Shown here: positions 1-10,550 of the stretch, one piece after another
How positions within the stretch are numbered: the first letter of the stretch is position 1
Layout: every line of letters starts with the position of its first letter
Translations under genes and position numbers: made by a program
Notes under the pieces: model-generated
Told to the model about the DNA's origin: nothing
Seen by the model: the letters and a program-made list of their open reading frames with translations, nothing else
Database searches by the model: none
From: Pyrus communis
Taxonomy: Eukaryota > Streptophyta > Magnoliopsida > Rosales > Rosaceae
Direction of reading: 5' to 3'
DNA length: 64,000 nt
Assembly (NCBI RefSeq): GCF_963583255.1
Contig: NC_084806.1
Location: 14,550,317-14,614,316, forward strand

Positions 1-138
1 TTTACCCACATTGTAGAATTCCTGCATATTAGAGAATACAGATGAATTTTTTATAATTGATATGTATGCAAATAATTAAAAATAAAAATGAAAAATGTAG
101 GTAATCACATTGAGAAGATATCCTGCGCAACTATCACT

Positions 139-625
139 GACTGCATGGATGAGTTTCTAGGGGCAGCACAAGCAACTGCTTTTGCAGTATGCATAGGGCA
201 TAGAGCATAGACGAGCTGCTTGGACAATTGGATTCACTGTTGACCTCTGGTCAATATTGTATTCTGTAAGCATCAGGATTTTCGGAAAATGTAAACTTAT
301 TACGTTTGATAACCATTTTATTTTTAGTATTTGGTAAGTAGAATTAAGGAATGTGAAATGTTGTCAGACAATAGTGAATCATTAAGATTCTTCTAATGCG
401 GGGAGGCGTATGACAAGGAGCAGTGTACTCAGGTCTTTTAATCTTCGTTCAACAGTGCACAGAAAAGAAAGGGCCAGTTTTTGTGGCCATGTTTGATCCA
501 TTTTCAGCGATACTGCTTGCTGTTGTAGCGTGCTTTGTCCTCAGAGTGAGACTTTATACAGGGAGGTTTGTTTGCATTGCTCACTACGAAATGCATTTAT
601 GGGCACGCATCTATAGTTCATTTAC
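139..625 (+). pseudogene. WAT1/MtN21-type (EamA) transporter remnant
   Basis: Two exon-like blocks resemble the 3' half of plant WAT1-related (UMAMIT, nodulin MtN21) drug/metabolite transporters, which are ten-pass membrane proteins. Block one (about 139-265) encodes FLGAAQATAFAVCIGHRA, then, after a frame change at a small GCATAG duplication, AAWTIGFTVDLWSILYS, ending at a GTAAGC donor at 266. Block two starts after CAG at 421-423 and encodes YSGLLIFVQQCTEKKGPVF followed by VAMFDPFSAILLAVVACFVL, the family's conserved penultimate-helix region. After LYTG the expected last helix is out of frame. The window starts inside the gene, so the 5' part is unseen. Frame breaks point to a pseudogene; a badly sequenced real gene is the alternative. 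Family assignment is from recognised motifs only. Confidence 0.55.
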
Positions 626-1593
626 GGCATTTTACATGTCAAATGGCAGTTTGGTTAACATACAGTCTTCACTTTGTTGGAGGAGGTCATGACTTTAAAT
701 CTAATCGGCGATAGTAATAAGAATGAAAGAAGACATTGAACCCAACATTGACTTTCCTCGTTTTGCATAATTGCTTATCAACATACTTTTCCAACATCAA
801 GAAGAGAAGTACTACTAGACTATTAATCGAGTCTAATTAATAGTTGACACTTCACCTGTCACAGAATGTGATTAACTTGAAAGAGGGAGGGAGGTAGTTG
901 TTTGGATGTAATAAACTTTCATGCGTGGTTTGCGCAGCATAGTAGGGGCAGTTACTGTGATCACTGGTTTATACGACTTGAAGAGCACAATGATGATGAC
1001 ATACAAATGTGCTGCATGGTGAACCATAAAGATTAGATTGAAATCCATCGAGACAGAAATCACAAATCGAAATTCAAAGCCAGTAAACCGAAGAAGAAGA
1101 AGACCGAAGAAGAAGATGAAGGTGACAAGAACAGTTTGTATGAGCAGACATGGGAGCAAGAAAAGTTCCATTAAAAATAGTTTTGCTTGATGCATTTGTT
1201 TGTCCGGCAAGAGCTCAAATTCCATCAACTTCAGTATTGCACAACGCATTTAATAAGAAATTCACAAGAGACAGATAGAAAAGAAAAATGTTAGGAAGGA
1301 AAAAAATTCAGTGTATATGTTGCCAAGAACCAGTGCTATCAGATATGCTCTTGAAAAAGGTTGGGGTATAAACAAGTAAATGCAACATATGCTAAATACT
1401 GGACATTTACCAACTGTTTTATTCCGAAAATGAGAGCCTTCAAGCTTACATTTAACAATTCTGCCACACAAGTGCCACCAGCCAAAATAAAGTCAGGCAA
1501 TTGAAACAGCGCCGACATATTCTCAACAATCAATAAAATGGTCAGAAATGTAAATGAAGGCATCTAAAATTATCCAAGTGCTTTATTAAAAAT
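626..1593. other. intergenic, no gene recognised
   Basis: AT-rich sequence between the transporter remnant and the 3' end of the bHLH gene. The open frames here are short and have no family resemblance. The part next to 1594 should hold the 3' UTR of the minus-strand bHLH gene, but I cannot place its poly(A) site. Confidence 0.5.
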
Positions 1594-3587
1594 CTAAGCA
1601 GCGGGGGGCCTAAGTTCATGGTCACAAGATGTATCACGGGCCGATGGAGGCAAATAGTGCCACATCGGGACCAGACTATAGCTAGGATAGACTGCCATCT
1701 TGTTTGCCCCAGGATGATATGCAGCTGGTACCGCTGGGTGGGTTGGAACAAACCCAGAAGGTGAAATTGCCATACCTTTCAACTGCTGCTCCAGCCGTTC
1801 TTTATCTTCTTTCAGTACAAGTTTCTCTTCACGAAATTCGTTCTTCTCTGCCTGTAATATGCAAGAACAGTCAACTAAGTGAGTACTCAAAAGCTCTATC
1901 GTAATGATTCTTAAATAATTTTCTTAAATCCTTGCATCCAAATGCACCCTTAAGTTAATAGTAATACCTCTGCTTAACTGAAACAGATTGGAAACCAGTC
2001 CATCGTAAATGGGGTAGAAGTTCTAACTCCAAGAAAGAACCTAACATAATGTTACAAAGGATGGACACTGGCTTACAAGATACATAAATAGGATCTAACA
2101 CACTGGGAATTTACGTGTTTCAAAGTGGGAAGAAACTGATCTAAAAATCAGCAAGCAGTAACACAACAGATTATATCCGGTACCAACAGGGCAGATAAAT
2201 TAATGATATAACATCTGAGCAAGGGATATTATGAAAGGAAGTGATTTTCGCACACCCTTTTTCTCCCCGTACACACCCATGTATAGTTCTAGCCTTTGGA
2301 TTGGATAAATCAAAGGAGAATCAACGGACAAAACCAACAGGGGCATGTAAAACAAGAAAACAAGTGTGTGAATATCAATTCCCTATTCTTAATAGTTATA
2401 ATTGCAAATGATCATAGTAATGGACTATTGTTTTGGAGAATGAATCCTTGTAGGCTCACCTTACAGATGCCACAAATCAAGTCTATTGTAAAATTAGACG
2501 AATTGTATGATATTATCTCCATCAGAGGAGCTTGACCCAGGTATAAAGAAAGCAAGGAGGACATTTGAAACTTTACCCGAGGTTAGCCCCAACCACATGG
2601 AAACAAAAAAAGCATTACATCGATCATAAACGCCCTATCACGGCTTTAAGATCCTCTATAGGAGTATTCTGTTCATTTCAGATCATCACAAGCAATAACC
2701 GCAGAAGTTTGAAATACTAGACTGGAGAAATGGTTCGAAAGAATTAGCTGAAACGAACAGAATACTGCTCTTAAAATCAGTGTTATCGGTCTTCTCCAAC
2801 ACAATAGTTGGCTGATTTAAAGATAACCTTAAGCCAAATCTCATAACACTCGTAACAAAACCATAAAAGAATAAAAACAAAAACTTCAAGTAAATGATGT
2901 ATATCGAACCTTTAAACTTTTAACTTCTTCAAGTAACTTTTGATTTGTTTCTGTGAGCTCCTGAGCTTCAGCTCTCAGCTGGTTCAAAACCCTTATGGCA
3001 TCATCAAGTATAGCAGCCTTGTCCGTCTTCGGCGGCCTCCTGGGCTCCAAAACACCGTTCAACTCCACAAACCTGCAACATATTAATCAAACACCAATAC
3101 TTTTCAATCACAAAGAAAACAAAGACTCACCATTCTTTTCATCATTACAAAACAACCCATTTCTTCAAATTTGTAAAAAAATAAAATAAAATAAAATAAT
3201 TGAGATTTTATACATGCCTGTCATTCAATCTCTCCCTCCTCAATTTCTCACGGCAAGCTTTTGCCCCTGATCCAGAGCACGAATCCGGTCGTCCCCTTAT
3301 TACCAAAACACCATCAATCAAACAATCAATTCCGTGACAAAAAGTTTGGAGCTTTCGTGACTAAGAACGCATTTACATTTCTGAAGATTTCATGGAAAGC
3401 GGAAGAGGAGGAAATACCTCTTGCGGAGGCACTCTTTTTCCTGTAACTGTGAGGCTGATGAAGCGGCGGCAGCAGGAACATCGAGGGCGGAGAATTCGAA
3501 ATCGCCGAAAGGAGTACGGTTGGGCCAGAGGAAATCGGTGGGTTGGGTTTCGTCGATGTAATCAAGATAATCTATCCATTCCTCCAT
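1594..3587 (-). CDS. group IVc bHLH transcription factor, bHLH104/bHLH34-like
   Basis: Four exons on the minus strand, 3418-3587, 3218-3295, 2910-3072 and 1594-1851, join in frame to about 222 residues. The start is the ATG opening MEEWIDYLDY; the frame upstream has only a TTG. Residues about 57-83 carry the basic region (KRGRPDSCSGSGAKACREKL, then RRERLNDRF). Helix-loop-helix follows (VELNGVLEPRRPPKTDKAAI to about 116), then a leucine-rich coiled coil to about 170. The C-terminus reads NKMAVYPSYSLVPMWHYLPP and ends DTSCDHELRPPAA, the tail typical of Arabidopsis bHLH104/34. Family members are nuclear, heterodimerise and activate Ib bHLH and PYE genes under iron deficiency; the conserved tail is implicated in contact with BRUTUS-type E3 ligases. 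The N-terminus is shorter than in Arabidopsis relatives (about 280-320 residues). Intron 2 has a GC donor. No frame breaks, so probably functional. Confidence 0.9.
2243..2380. repeat. possible MITE copy inside bHLH intron 3
   Basis: Starts GTGATTTTCGCACACCC and ends near GTGTGTGAATATC, with an internal segment like the MITEs at 4273-4412 and 24478-24646 (the AAATGAATTGAAGAAGATCAA-type core). It lies in the 1058-bp third intron of the bHLH gene. Similarity is partial, so this is tentative. Confidence 0.3.
3073..3217 (-). other. GC-AG intron 2 of the bHLH gene
   Basis: Exon 2 ends GACAG at 3218 and the intron begins GCATGT. Exon 3 begins after TTGCAG at 3073 with GTTTGTGGAG. The split codon AG|G gives the conserved Arg before Phe in the helix 1 motif LNDRF, so the reading frame fixes the junction. 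No GT donor fits without destroying the motif. GC-AG introns are a known minor class spliced by the major spliceosome. Confidence 0.8.
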
Positions 3588-3749
3588 TAGAGATTGCAAA
3601 GAGAGACTGAGTCCTCTTCTATTATATGAATATGATTCTCAGGACTTAGCTCGATGTAAATTTAAATTTAAATTTATTTTTACGAAATAAGCATACAAAA
3701 AACAAATTTAGCATGTTGTTTATTATTTAATTGTATTTAATTGATTTTG

Positions 3750-4195
3750 TTTTTAACCAATTAGAGCAATAGTCCATCAACTAAAAATCTATTATCATTG
3801 ATTCTTCAACTCATCAAAACGTGCAGCTATGATACTTTAACTAAAAATTCATTACCATTGTTCTCTTAATTTTAATCCAACTGGAGAAATGAGTCATCAA
3901 CTTTAACTTAATTGGAGTAATTATCCCTCAACTTTAACCCAATTGTAGCAATGATCCATTCAACATAACTCATTTTGACAAAATTTTGAATAAGTTGACG
4001 AAAAAAACCATAGCTACACGTTTTGATGAGTTGAGGGATCTCAATTGTAGCAATGGTCCTTCCAACATAAATTATTTTGACAGAATTCTTACGAAGTTGA
4101 CGAAAATGATCATAGCTACACATTTTGATCAATTGAGAGACCAATGGTAATGGATTTTTAGTTGAGGAATCATTGCTCCAATTTGATTAAATTTG
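3750..4195. repeat. foldback (long-TIR) MITE upstream of the bHLH gene
   Basis: The left arm (from about 3757, AATTAGAGCAATAGTCCATC through CATCAAAACGTGCAGCTATG) returns in reverse complement at about 4100-4190 (CATAGCTACACATTTTGATC through TTTTTAGTTGAGGAATCATT). Arms are roughly 80 bp. The middle holds further diverged copies of the same motif (CAATTGTAGCAATGATCC, CAATTGTAGCAATGGTCC). It has no coding capacity. It sits about 170 bp from the bHLH start codon, so it may be part of the promoter. Confidence 0.6.
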
Positions 4196-4272
4196 GAAAA
4201 CGATTACTATAATTTACTCTTTTAATTATTTAATTTTGTTTTATAGATAAAAAGACCAGAATTAGAAAATGG

Positions 4273-4412
4273 GGTGTGATATCCAAACACCCTATTTTAC
4301 TTTTCACACACTTTTTGAATTTTCGACCGTCGAATCGAATGAATTGAAGAAGATCAACAGACATAAATTATCAAAGGGTGTGTGAGAAGTAAAATGGGAT
4401 GTGTGGATAGCA
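4273..4412. repeat. short palindromic MITE (CACAC family)
   Basis: GTGTGATATCCAAACACCC at the left is mirrored by GGGATGTGTGGATAGCA at the right. Inner arms TTTTACTTTTCACACAC and GTGTGTGAGAAGTAAAA are near-perfect inverted repeats. The core CGAATGAATTGAAGAAGATC is shared with the copy at 24478-24646. Confidence 0.6.
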
Positions 4413-4581
4413 TATTAGTGTATTTGACGGTCATATTACTTGGCAAGCCAACTGGTGTTATAAATTCATACAAAATCAATTTTGTGACAAAAAGTTGGGC
4501 TCATCTCTAAAGGGATCTTCATTGTTTTAAAAGAGATTGATTGTTGACATAGTTCATAATGTACTTTAACAATCTAAAACG

Positions 4582-4833
4582 TGTTGCAATTCTATCAGAT
4601 TAGGAATGTAAATGTGTAAATCCCAATATATCTACGAGTATCTTGTGGTTACCTATTAAAAGATGTAATTTTATAAGAGTTAGGATTTTACTTTTCCTAC
4701 TACTATAAATGAAGGCATAAGGGGGTGATACAAGACATACCTTAGAATTAAATCTTTCTCTTTCTCTGTTGTTGCCGCTGGCCCCCTCTCTCTCTCTATT
4801 CCTTAGATCGCTCAGTTAATTAGGCCAACAACA
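4582..4833 (+). repeat. 5' LTR of Copia-1
   Basis: 252 bp, TG to CA. Contains CTACTACTATAAATGAAGGC, a TATA-box-like segment (around 4700), followed by CT-rich sequence typical of the R/U5 part. It lacks about 14 bp that are present in the 3' LTR. Confidence 0.9.
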
Positions 4834-4852
4834 TGTTATCAGCACGCTCTTG
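4834..4852 (+). other. primer-binding-site-like motif of Copia-1
   Basis: TGTTATCAGCACGCTCTTG directly follows the LTR. The same motif follows the 5' LTR of Copia-2 (38075 onward). It resembles, but does not match, the usual plant Copia site TGGTATCAGAGC, so the primer tRNA is not identified. Confidence 0.5.
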
Positions 4853-6685
4853 CTAGAAGCTAAGGAACTTAAGGATTGTTGGAGGAGGTTATCTTCTACC
4901 AATTCAAAGGCTCTCAATCGTTTTCTGCCAATCAGGTTCTTCTAAAATAAATTAAAGTATTTGAAAAACCTTGAAGCATGAAAGCATTCCTCATAATGCA
5001 TGAACCCCCCTATATTTATATTTTTCTTCCAATTATATATATTGTATATATGTTCATATATTTTGTCAATGTATATAATTGTTCATGCATTACGTATATA
5101 TGCTATGTGGAATTGTCAGTCAAAAGAATCAAAATTAATTTAGAAGTAATTAGGGTTTTAACTCTAGAATTCGAAAAAAAAAAAAAAAAACAAAATAAAT
5201 AAATAAGACACAAACCAAAATTGGGTAATTTTTCGCAACACCACCATGTTGGCCTGAAGCCCAGTCGTGTGGCGACCAAGGTTTTAAAACACGCTAGGCG
5301 CTAGTCGGGCAATGGGTTAGAGCTTAGCAGTTAGGCGGGGTCTAGGCGGACTAGGCAGATTTAAGTAAATCCATTATATTTCATGTAAATAAATATCTGT
5401 TTATACTTAAAATATATATAATTTCATCATAAACTACAAAATAGAATGACATATGTATTATGAAGTATTAGAACATAATGAAAGTTATCTATTTTCTATC
5501 TAAGTGAGTCACAACCTAGGCAGGTGCATAAGTGGGTCTGGACGGGCTAGACGGGTGCCTAGGTGATCTAGGTGGGCACCTTAGCTGGTCTAGGCGCCAT
5601 TTCCTAATTTTCAAACACCTAGGCATTAATCGGGGAGGTGACTAGCGCCTAGTGGGATTTTTAGAATAGTGGTGGCAACAGATCTCGGGATGATGTCTCC
5701 GACACCTTGGGTTGCCTGATACATGGGCCTAAAACCCTAGTCCAAACCTAACCCAACCCACATGACAGAATCATGATGGGACTGTCCCTGACACGGGCCC
5801 GAAGCCTCAGCTCGTCTACAACAGCCTTTTTGGCTTCCTAGACTGGTTCCTTGTCTCGACCCATACCAACAAGCTTGCATGCTTGCTAGGCTTTGTCTTA
5901 GCCCCGACCTGCGAAACCAAAAGCTAGCCCAGGCGGCTGGGTTTGTCCCTACGACCCACAACTGAAACCCAGCTGTGACTGGGGTTTCTTTGCACACCTA
6001 CATGCCCTTTGGGCCTTGATCCGTGTGCCTGCCCCAAACCCAACACGCTAGCCTTCACGGCTGAGCTTACCAAACTGGACCCATGGCCTGCAGCCATGAT
6101 TAGGGCTGCTCCTAGCAGCCACCCAAGCCTATTAAACTTTATAGGGCCTTGCCCTATTCACGGAACCCATGCCCACCATGTTTAGGCTATGGTTTTTCAA
6201 ACCCAATGCTAATTTTTGGCATTCTAAATCATTTTAACTTGAATGTTATAATTATTTTTTCTTCTACGATCGACCCTTAATGGTCTCAATCTATTGAATT
6301 AATTAAAGTGACCAGTAGTTCACTAATCTGACAATTAATCCAAAATTATTGGCCTGAAGCTCTCTTTTTGGCCTTTAACAATTCAATAAATTATTTCATC
6401 TCTTTAAGCCGTTGACTATCTTTTGTAGTCCTGAAGCACTCACACTTGGGTTCCTGAAGCAATACACAAATCCACTACACTTTATTGTATATTGTATTTT
6501 ATATTCTTGCAGGTACCCCTATATATATGAACTAAAACGTTCATAACTAAATGGAACTTGTAGTTTCGAATTCAGCGCCTTTGAAACCCAAAGTTCGCAT
6601 TCAAAATTTACCACATGAAACCTATAGCTTTCATGCATAAATTAAACCAATATATGTTTATAGAACCCCGAATGTTCTACAATGT
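4853..6685 (+). other. long untranslated leader of Copia-1
   Basis: No convincing coding frame. Blocks match the leader of Copia-2 (about 38100-39640): a segment with GCATGAAAGCATTCCTCATA near 4978, and the stretch around 6230-6600 with CTACGATCGACCCTTAATGG. The hAT-type MITE at 5277-5671 is inserted here and is absent from Copia-2. Confidence 0.6.
5277..5671. mobile_element. hAT-type MITE with 8-bp target duplication
   Basis: Flanked by GTGGCGAC (5269-5276) and GTGGCAAC (5672-5679), an 8-bp duplication with one transition. The ends are inverted: CAAGGTTTTAAAACACGCTA at the left, and CACTATTCTAAAAATCCCAC when the right end is read in reverse, both running into CTAGGCGCTAGTC. The 395-bp body is AT-rich in the centre and has GGCGCCTAG-type repeats towards both ends. 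No transposase. An 8-bp duplication is the hAT signature. Confidence 0.8.
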
Positions 6686-7588
6686 ATGTCTATGGATTTC
6701 CATATGACTAGCCACGTTTTGTTGTACCCTCTATTTAGGGACATGTCGAATTTGAACAAGCTCGATTTCACCGTTCTGGAAGTCTCCAGAAGAAACTACC
6801 TAAAGTGGGTTCAAGATGTAAAGCTTCATCTTACTGCAAAGAGTCTTAGAGCTACCATCGAGGAACCAATCGACGAAGCTCATAAAGTTATTGCTATGAT
6901 CTTCATCTAAAGACACATCCATGATGCATTACAGATCGAGTACCTCGTAGAGGAGGATCCCCGTACCTCCTGGCTCGCACTGGTGGATCACTTTGATCAT
7001 CAGAAAGATATCTTCTTGTATGAAGCAAGACACGATTGGCAACATTTACGCTTCCAAGATTTTAAGTCTGTGAATGAATACAACTCTGAAGTTTGTAGAA
7101 TCTGATCACTGCTTAAGTTCTGAAACGTGGACTTAACTGAACAGGATCTTCTAAAAAGACCTATTTGACTTTCAATGCCACCAATATTGTCCTACAACAA
7201 CAATATAGGGCACAGAAATTCACCAATTTTTCGGATTTGATATCTATTCTACTTCTTGCTGAAAAGCAGAACCAGCTTTTGATGAAGAATCATCAAGCTC
7301 GACCTACCGACTCCAACACCACACATGAAGTGCACGTGACAACTTCTAGCAGCCATAACTGATGGAGATTCCATCATGGCTATGGGAAAGGGCGGCAAGC
7401 CCCACCACGGGCCCAAGATCCAACGAACAGAGGGCCATCCAAGGGAGGAAACTTAACTCAGAATAGCCAACCTCTAGCCCCGAAGGCCCTAAACTTTAAG
7501 AATAAGGGAAAAGCTACCATTCAATTAGATTCCACTGAACTGGACATGTGCTACCGATGTGGATCAAGAGATCATTGGTCATGCATAT
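6686..7588 (+). pseudogene. Copia-1 gag, degraded
   Basis: From the ATG at 6686 the frame gives MSNLNKLDFTVLEVSRRNYL and WVQDVKLHLTAKSLRATIEE, the N-terminal gag/UBN2-like region of this Copia family. It stops at 6908 in what should be MIFIRRHIHDALQ. The following frames still read FDHQKDIFLYEARHDWQHLR and QDFKSVNEYNSEVCRI, then a shifted segment (7165-7362) with NATNIVLQQQYRAQKFTNFS. The zinc knuckle MCYRCGSRDHWSC begins near 7545 and is cut at 7589 by a solo LTR; the remaining codons resume at 9723 (ATPEAITKYHFRY). Several stops make it non-functional. Confidence 0.85.
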
Positions 7589-9722
7589 TGACACGTTCGA
7601 CCTTGATATACTCCAAACACTAGGGTAGGCACGTGCTGGCCGACACCCGAAGGTGCAAAGCCATACTAATATGCATGAGAACCAATGAATATAAATAAGA
7701 CTTATAAATTTAAATTAATATGCAAATAAGGAACGTGTTCATAGCATACAATTAATTCAAGACACTAGAAAAGAAATAATATGAAATTGAATGAACAAAA
7801 TGATGGGTCCTACACCAAGAGAACTCGAAGATGCCAATGCAAAAGTGCCTTGACGCCGGGATTGTACGCCTTGATTATATGTCCTGAGGGGGCACAAAAC
7901 AAAATATGAGTGGACCAAATTGATATATAAGTAGTACAAACATAGTTATTCCACAACGTACTAGTCCCCAAAGTTTATGAAAATTAATGGCATAATATGT
8001 GATAGGTTTTTCGAAAACCCTAGCATGCCATAAAACCTTTCATAAAACATATATCATTATAGTGTGCTAAATAGTGGTATCATACTCGCTTGAAGGCAGG
8101 ACATATGCCCATAAGCAGAACAAACGCCTATAGGCAGAACATACACCCGTAGGCAGAACAATAACCACTAGATAAGCACAAAAACATTGTATATAAATTT
8201 TCCAACTTGAGTACATATATCTCAACGGAGCTCAATAACTCAAACATCATATCTCAAAACATCTTCATAATATATAGTCATCCATCATATATTACAAAGA
8301 ACGTAAAAATCGATAAAGTATGATATTCCAAAATATTCTTAATAAAGCATGATATCTCATAGTGTGTAAATCAAATTTACTCATAAATGTTTCATAAAAC
8401 GTAACCATTAAATCATGTTTTTTTTGTATGCATTCCTAATAGTAAAATACGCATTTTAGAAGGGGTCCACTCACAGATACTTCACCATCGAAGAGCCACG
8501 CAAACTAGCAAAGACGGAAACGCCATAATAAATGCACCTAAGCACATAAAAGGTTCAATTAAAAAAACTATACCATAACAATTGAATTTCGGAAAACGGA
8601 CGTCATAAATGGATTCAGGACGTCGAAAAACATAAGGAAGGGACCTCGGGTACCACCACGCGCCGCCGTACGCACCCTTACGTACCGCCACGGGATGAAG
8701 GCCTCGGCAGCCACGTGCCTAGGTGGGTCGCTGAAAAAGTCGCCGACACCGCCATGATCATCGCCATGGACAGAGGCGGAAAACAATACCTTTGGGGGAG
8801 GCACGTGTGCTCCATGCGCTGACATAGGTGGCCCTTCATACGCGCCCACGTGCAACTCACGCGCGACCTGGGTTCTGGGATCCGATTGGGTCTAGGCTTG
8901 GTTCCTGAGCTTGGGCCGAGGGTTTTGGGCTGCAATGTTGTGCCTGGGCCTAGGTTCTCGGCCAAAGGTTCCTTGGCCTAAAGGCCTAGGTTTGAGTTTT
9001 TGGGTTAAAGGGTTTAGGGCTAGGTTATATTAGGTTTAGGTTTGAAAGCCTGGCCCAAATGCTTGGGCTGGTACAATGGGCTTTTGGGTTTGGGTTTAGG
9101 GTTACCAGGTCTGGTCGACTCGGTTTTCAAGCGGGTTTCAACAAGGAAGAAGATCGAAGCTTCCCAGGCTTCGATCAACACTGATCCTTAACCATTTCCA
9201 AAGATAGAAAAGCCAAAATGAAGGTTGAGAGATAAGGAATGAGATCGTACCTTTGGTTCCTCACCGTGGCTGGAGTTAGCCGAAAATTGGCTCGAAAACC
9301 GTTGGACTCACAGGAAAACTGGGAAAACACCTCCCCCTAGTTGATTTTCATGTTTGACTTCACTAACCCTTCCCCCCTGGCCAAAGCTTCAGGGTTTTAT
9401 GGTTGGTAGGTGTTGCCATCGATGTGTAAGTGTGGTGGGGGTGTGGGTGTTGCGGGAGAGGAGAGAGCACAGAGAGAACTTGAGAGAGAAAGTGAGGAAA
9501 AAGTAGAGGTTTGAGATTGCGTGGAGGGAGAGAGACCACGGATCCAAAGAAGAGGAAATGAGAGTGGGCTGATGGACAACCCAAAAGCAAGTGGCCCCAC
9601 AAGGCACATAAAATAAGGCCCAAAAGCAAACCCAAAAGAAAATATCTAGCCCACAAAGGTAAAATCACCAAAATGCCCTCGTTCCAAAAATCCATAAATA
9701 AATATTAGGACGGGTTGTTACA
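7589..9722. mobile_element. solo LTR 1 nested in Copia-1 gag
   Basis: 2134 bp, starting TGACACGTTCGACC and ending GGACGGGTTGTTACA, flanked by CATAT (7584-7588) and CGTAT (9723-9727). Removing it restores the gag reading across the zinc knuckle. It aligns along its length with the element at 13023-15302: shared TGCTGGCCGACACCC near the left, a GGTCCACTCA block, GGAAAACGGACG, and the same terminal motif. No internal coding domain, so a solo LTR is the simplest reading. The GTTGTTACA terminus is typical of plant Ty3/gypsy chromovirus LTRs, which is an inference. Confidence 0.8.
8096..8171. repeat. 19-bp tandem repeats in solo LTR 1
   Basis: Four units start at 8096, 8115, 8134 and 8153, each beginning GCAGGAC or GCAGAAC and holding a short GCCTATAGGC- or GCCCATAAGC-type inverted core. 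They occupy the position taken by the 32-bp repeats in solo LTR 2. Confidence 0.75.
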
Positions 9723-10550
9723 CGTATGCTGAGCTACCCCTGAGGCCATTACCAAGTATCATTTCCGTTATGAGTTGCGCATGTAGAAATCCCCGAAACA
9801 GCTACTACAACTTTGGAGGTTTTAGATTTTCTAGAGGCATCTGCTCCTATGGAAGAATAAATTGTAGACATGTTTTTAGGGTGTTTAACCCCTAGTGGCC
9901 GAACTAACTAGGAAGTGGCCGAACCCCCCCCCCCCTAATTTCTAGGTTTATGGTTTAATTTTCGGACAATTTTTCTAAGTATTTGAAATTATTTGTTTGG
10001 TTTGGTTTGTTTTGAACTTTGGATATTATTTTATGGACATTATTTCTCATATTGATTAATTGAATGAATAGAATTATATTTATGCATGTGACTGATTCAT
10101 TTACTTTATTTCTAAGTATGACTAGTAGGGAAGTTAGTTGTATGGCTAATAGTGCAACTACGCACACCATATTGTGTGAGAAACACTATTTTACTAACTT
10201 CGTACCTAAGAATGCACCCCTGATAACCTTCTCAGGCCCATCCAACCTAATAGAAGGATACAGAAAGGCCCGTATAATGTTGTTCAATGGTACTGAATTA
10301 ACCATTAAATAGGCACTCTATTCTCCCCGTTCTGAAAGAATGCTGCTGAGTTTTAGAGACATTTGAGATAATCAATATCATGGTGAAACCACTCAAGAGA
10401 ATCGTTCTGAATTTCTTTGTATCACTTCTTATGAACATGGCCGAAAGTATATTCACGAGAAGCTAGAACGTCTCCCGAGTGGGTTATACATAACAACCAT
10501 TTGAGCCATAAAGACACACCATATGGCTGGCCCTAGTGCTGGGTTCTAGG
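9723..10550 (+). pseudogene. Copia-1 gag end and aspartic protease remnant
   Basis: After the solo LTR the gag frame resumes as ATPEAITKYHFRYELRM and soon meets stops. The protease is readable at 10064-10312: CMANSATTHTILCEKHYFTN and NAPLITFSGPSNLIEGYRKA. The catalytic aspartate of the family's D-S-A motif is replaced by asparagine (codon AAT). A stop follows at 10310. Further fragments (PRSERMLLSFRDI type) lead into the integrase. Not functional. Confidence 0.75.

Noticed and set aside
872..1249. 125-codon minus frame with hydrophobic residues
   Set aside because: No domain, and phenylalanine/leucine runs come from CT-rich DNA downstream of the bHLH gene. Looks like chance.
9363..9695. Three overlapping minus frames of 70-110 codons
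   Set aside because: They lie inside solo LTR 1, in a purine/pyrimidine-skewed tract; no family resemblance and mutually overlapping frames.
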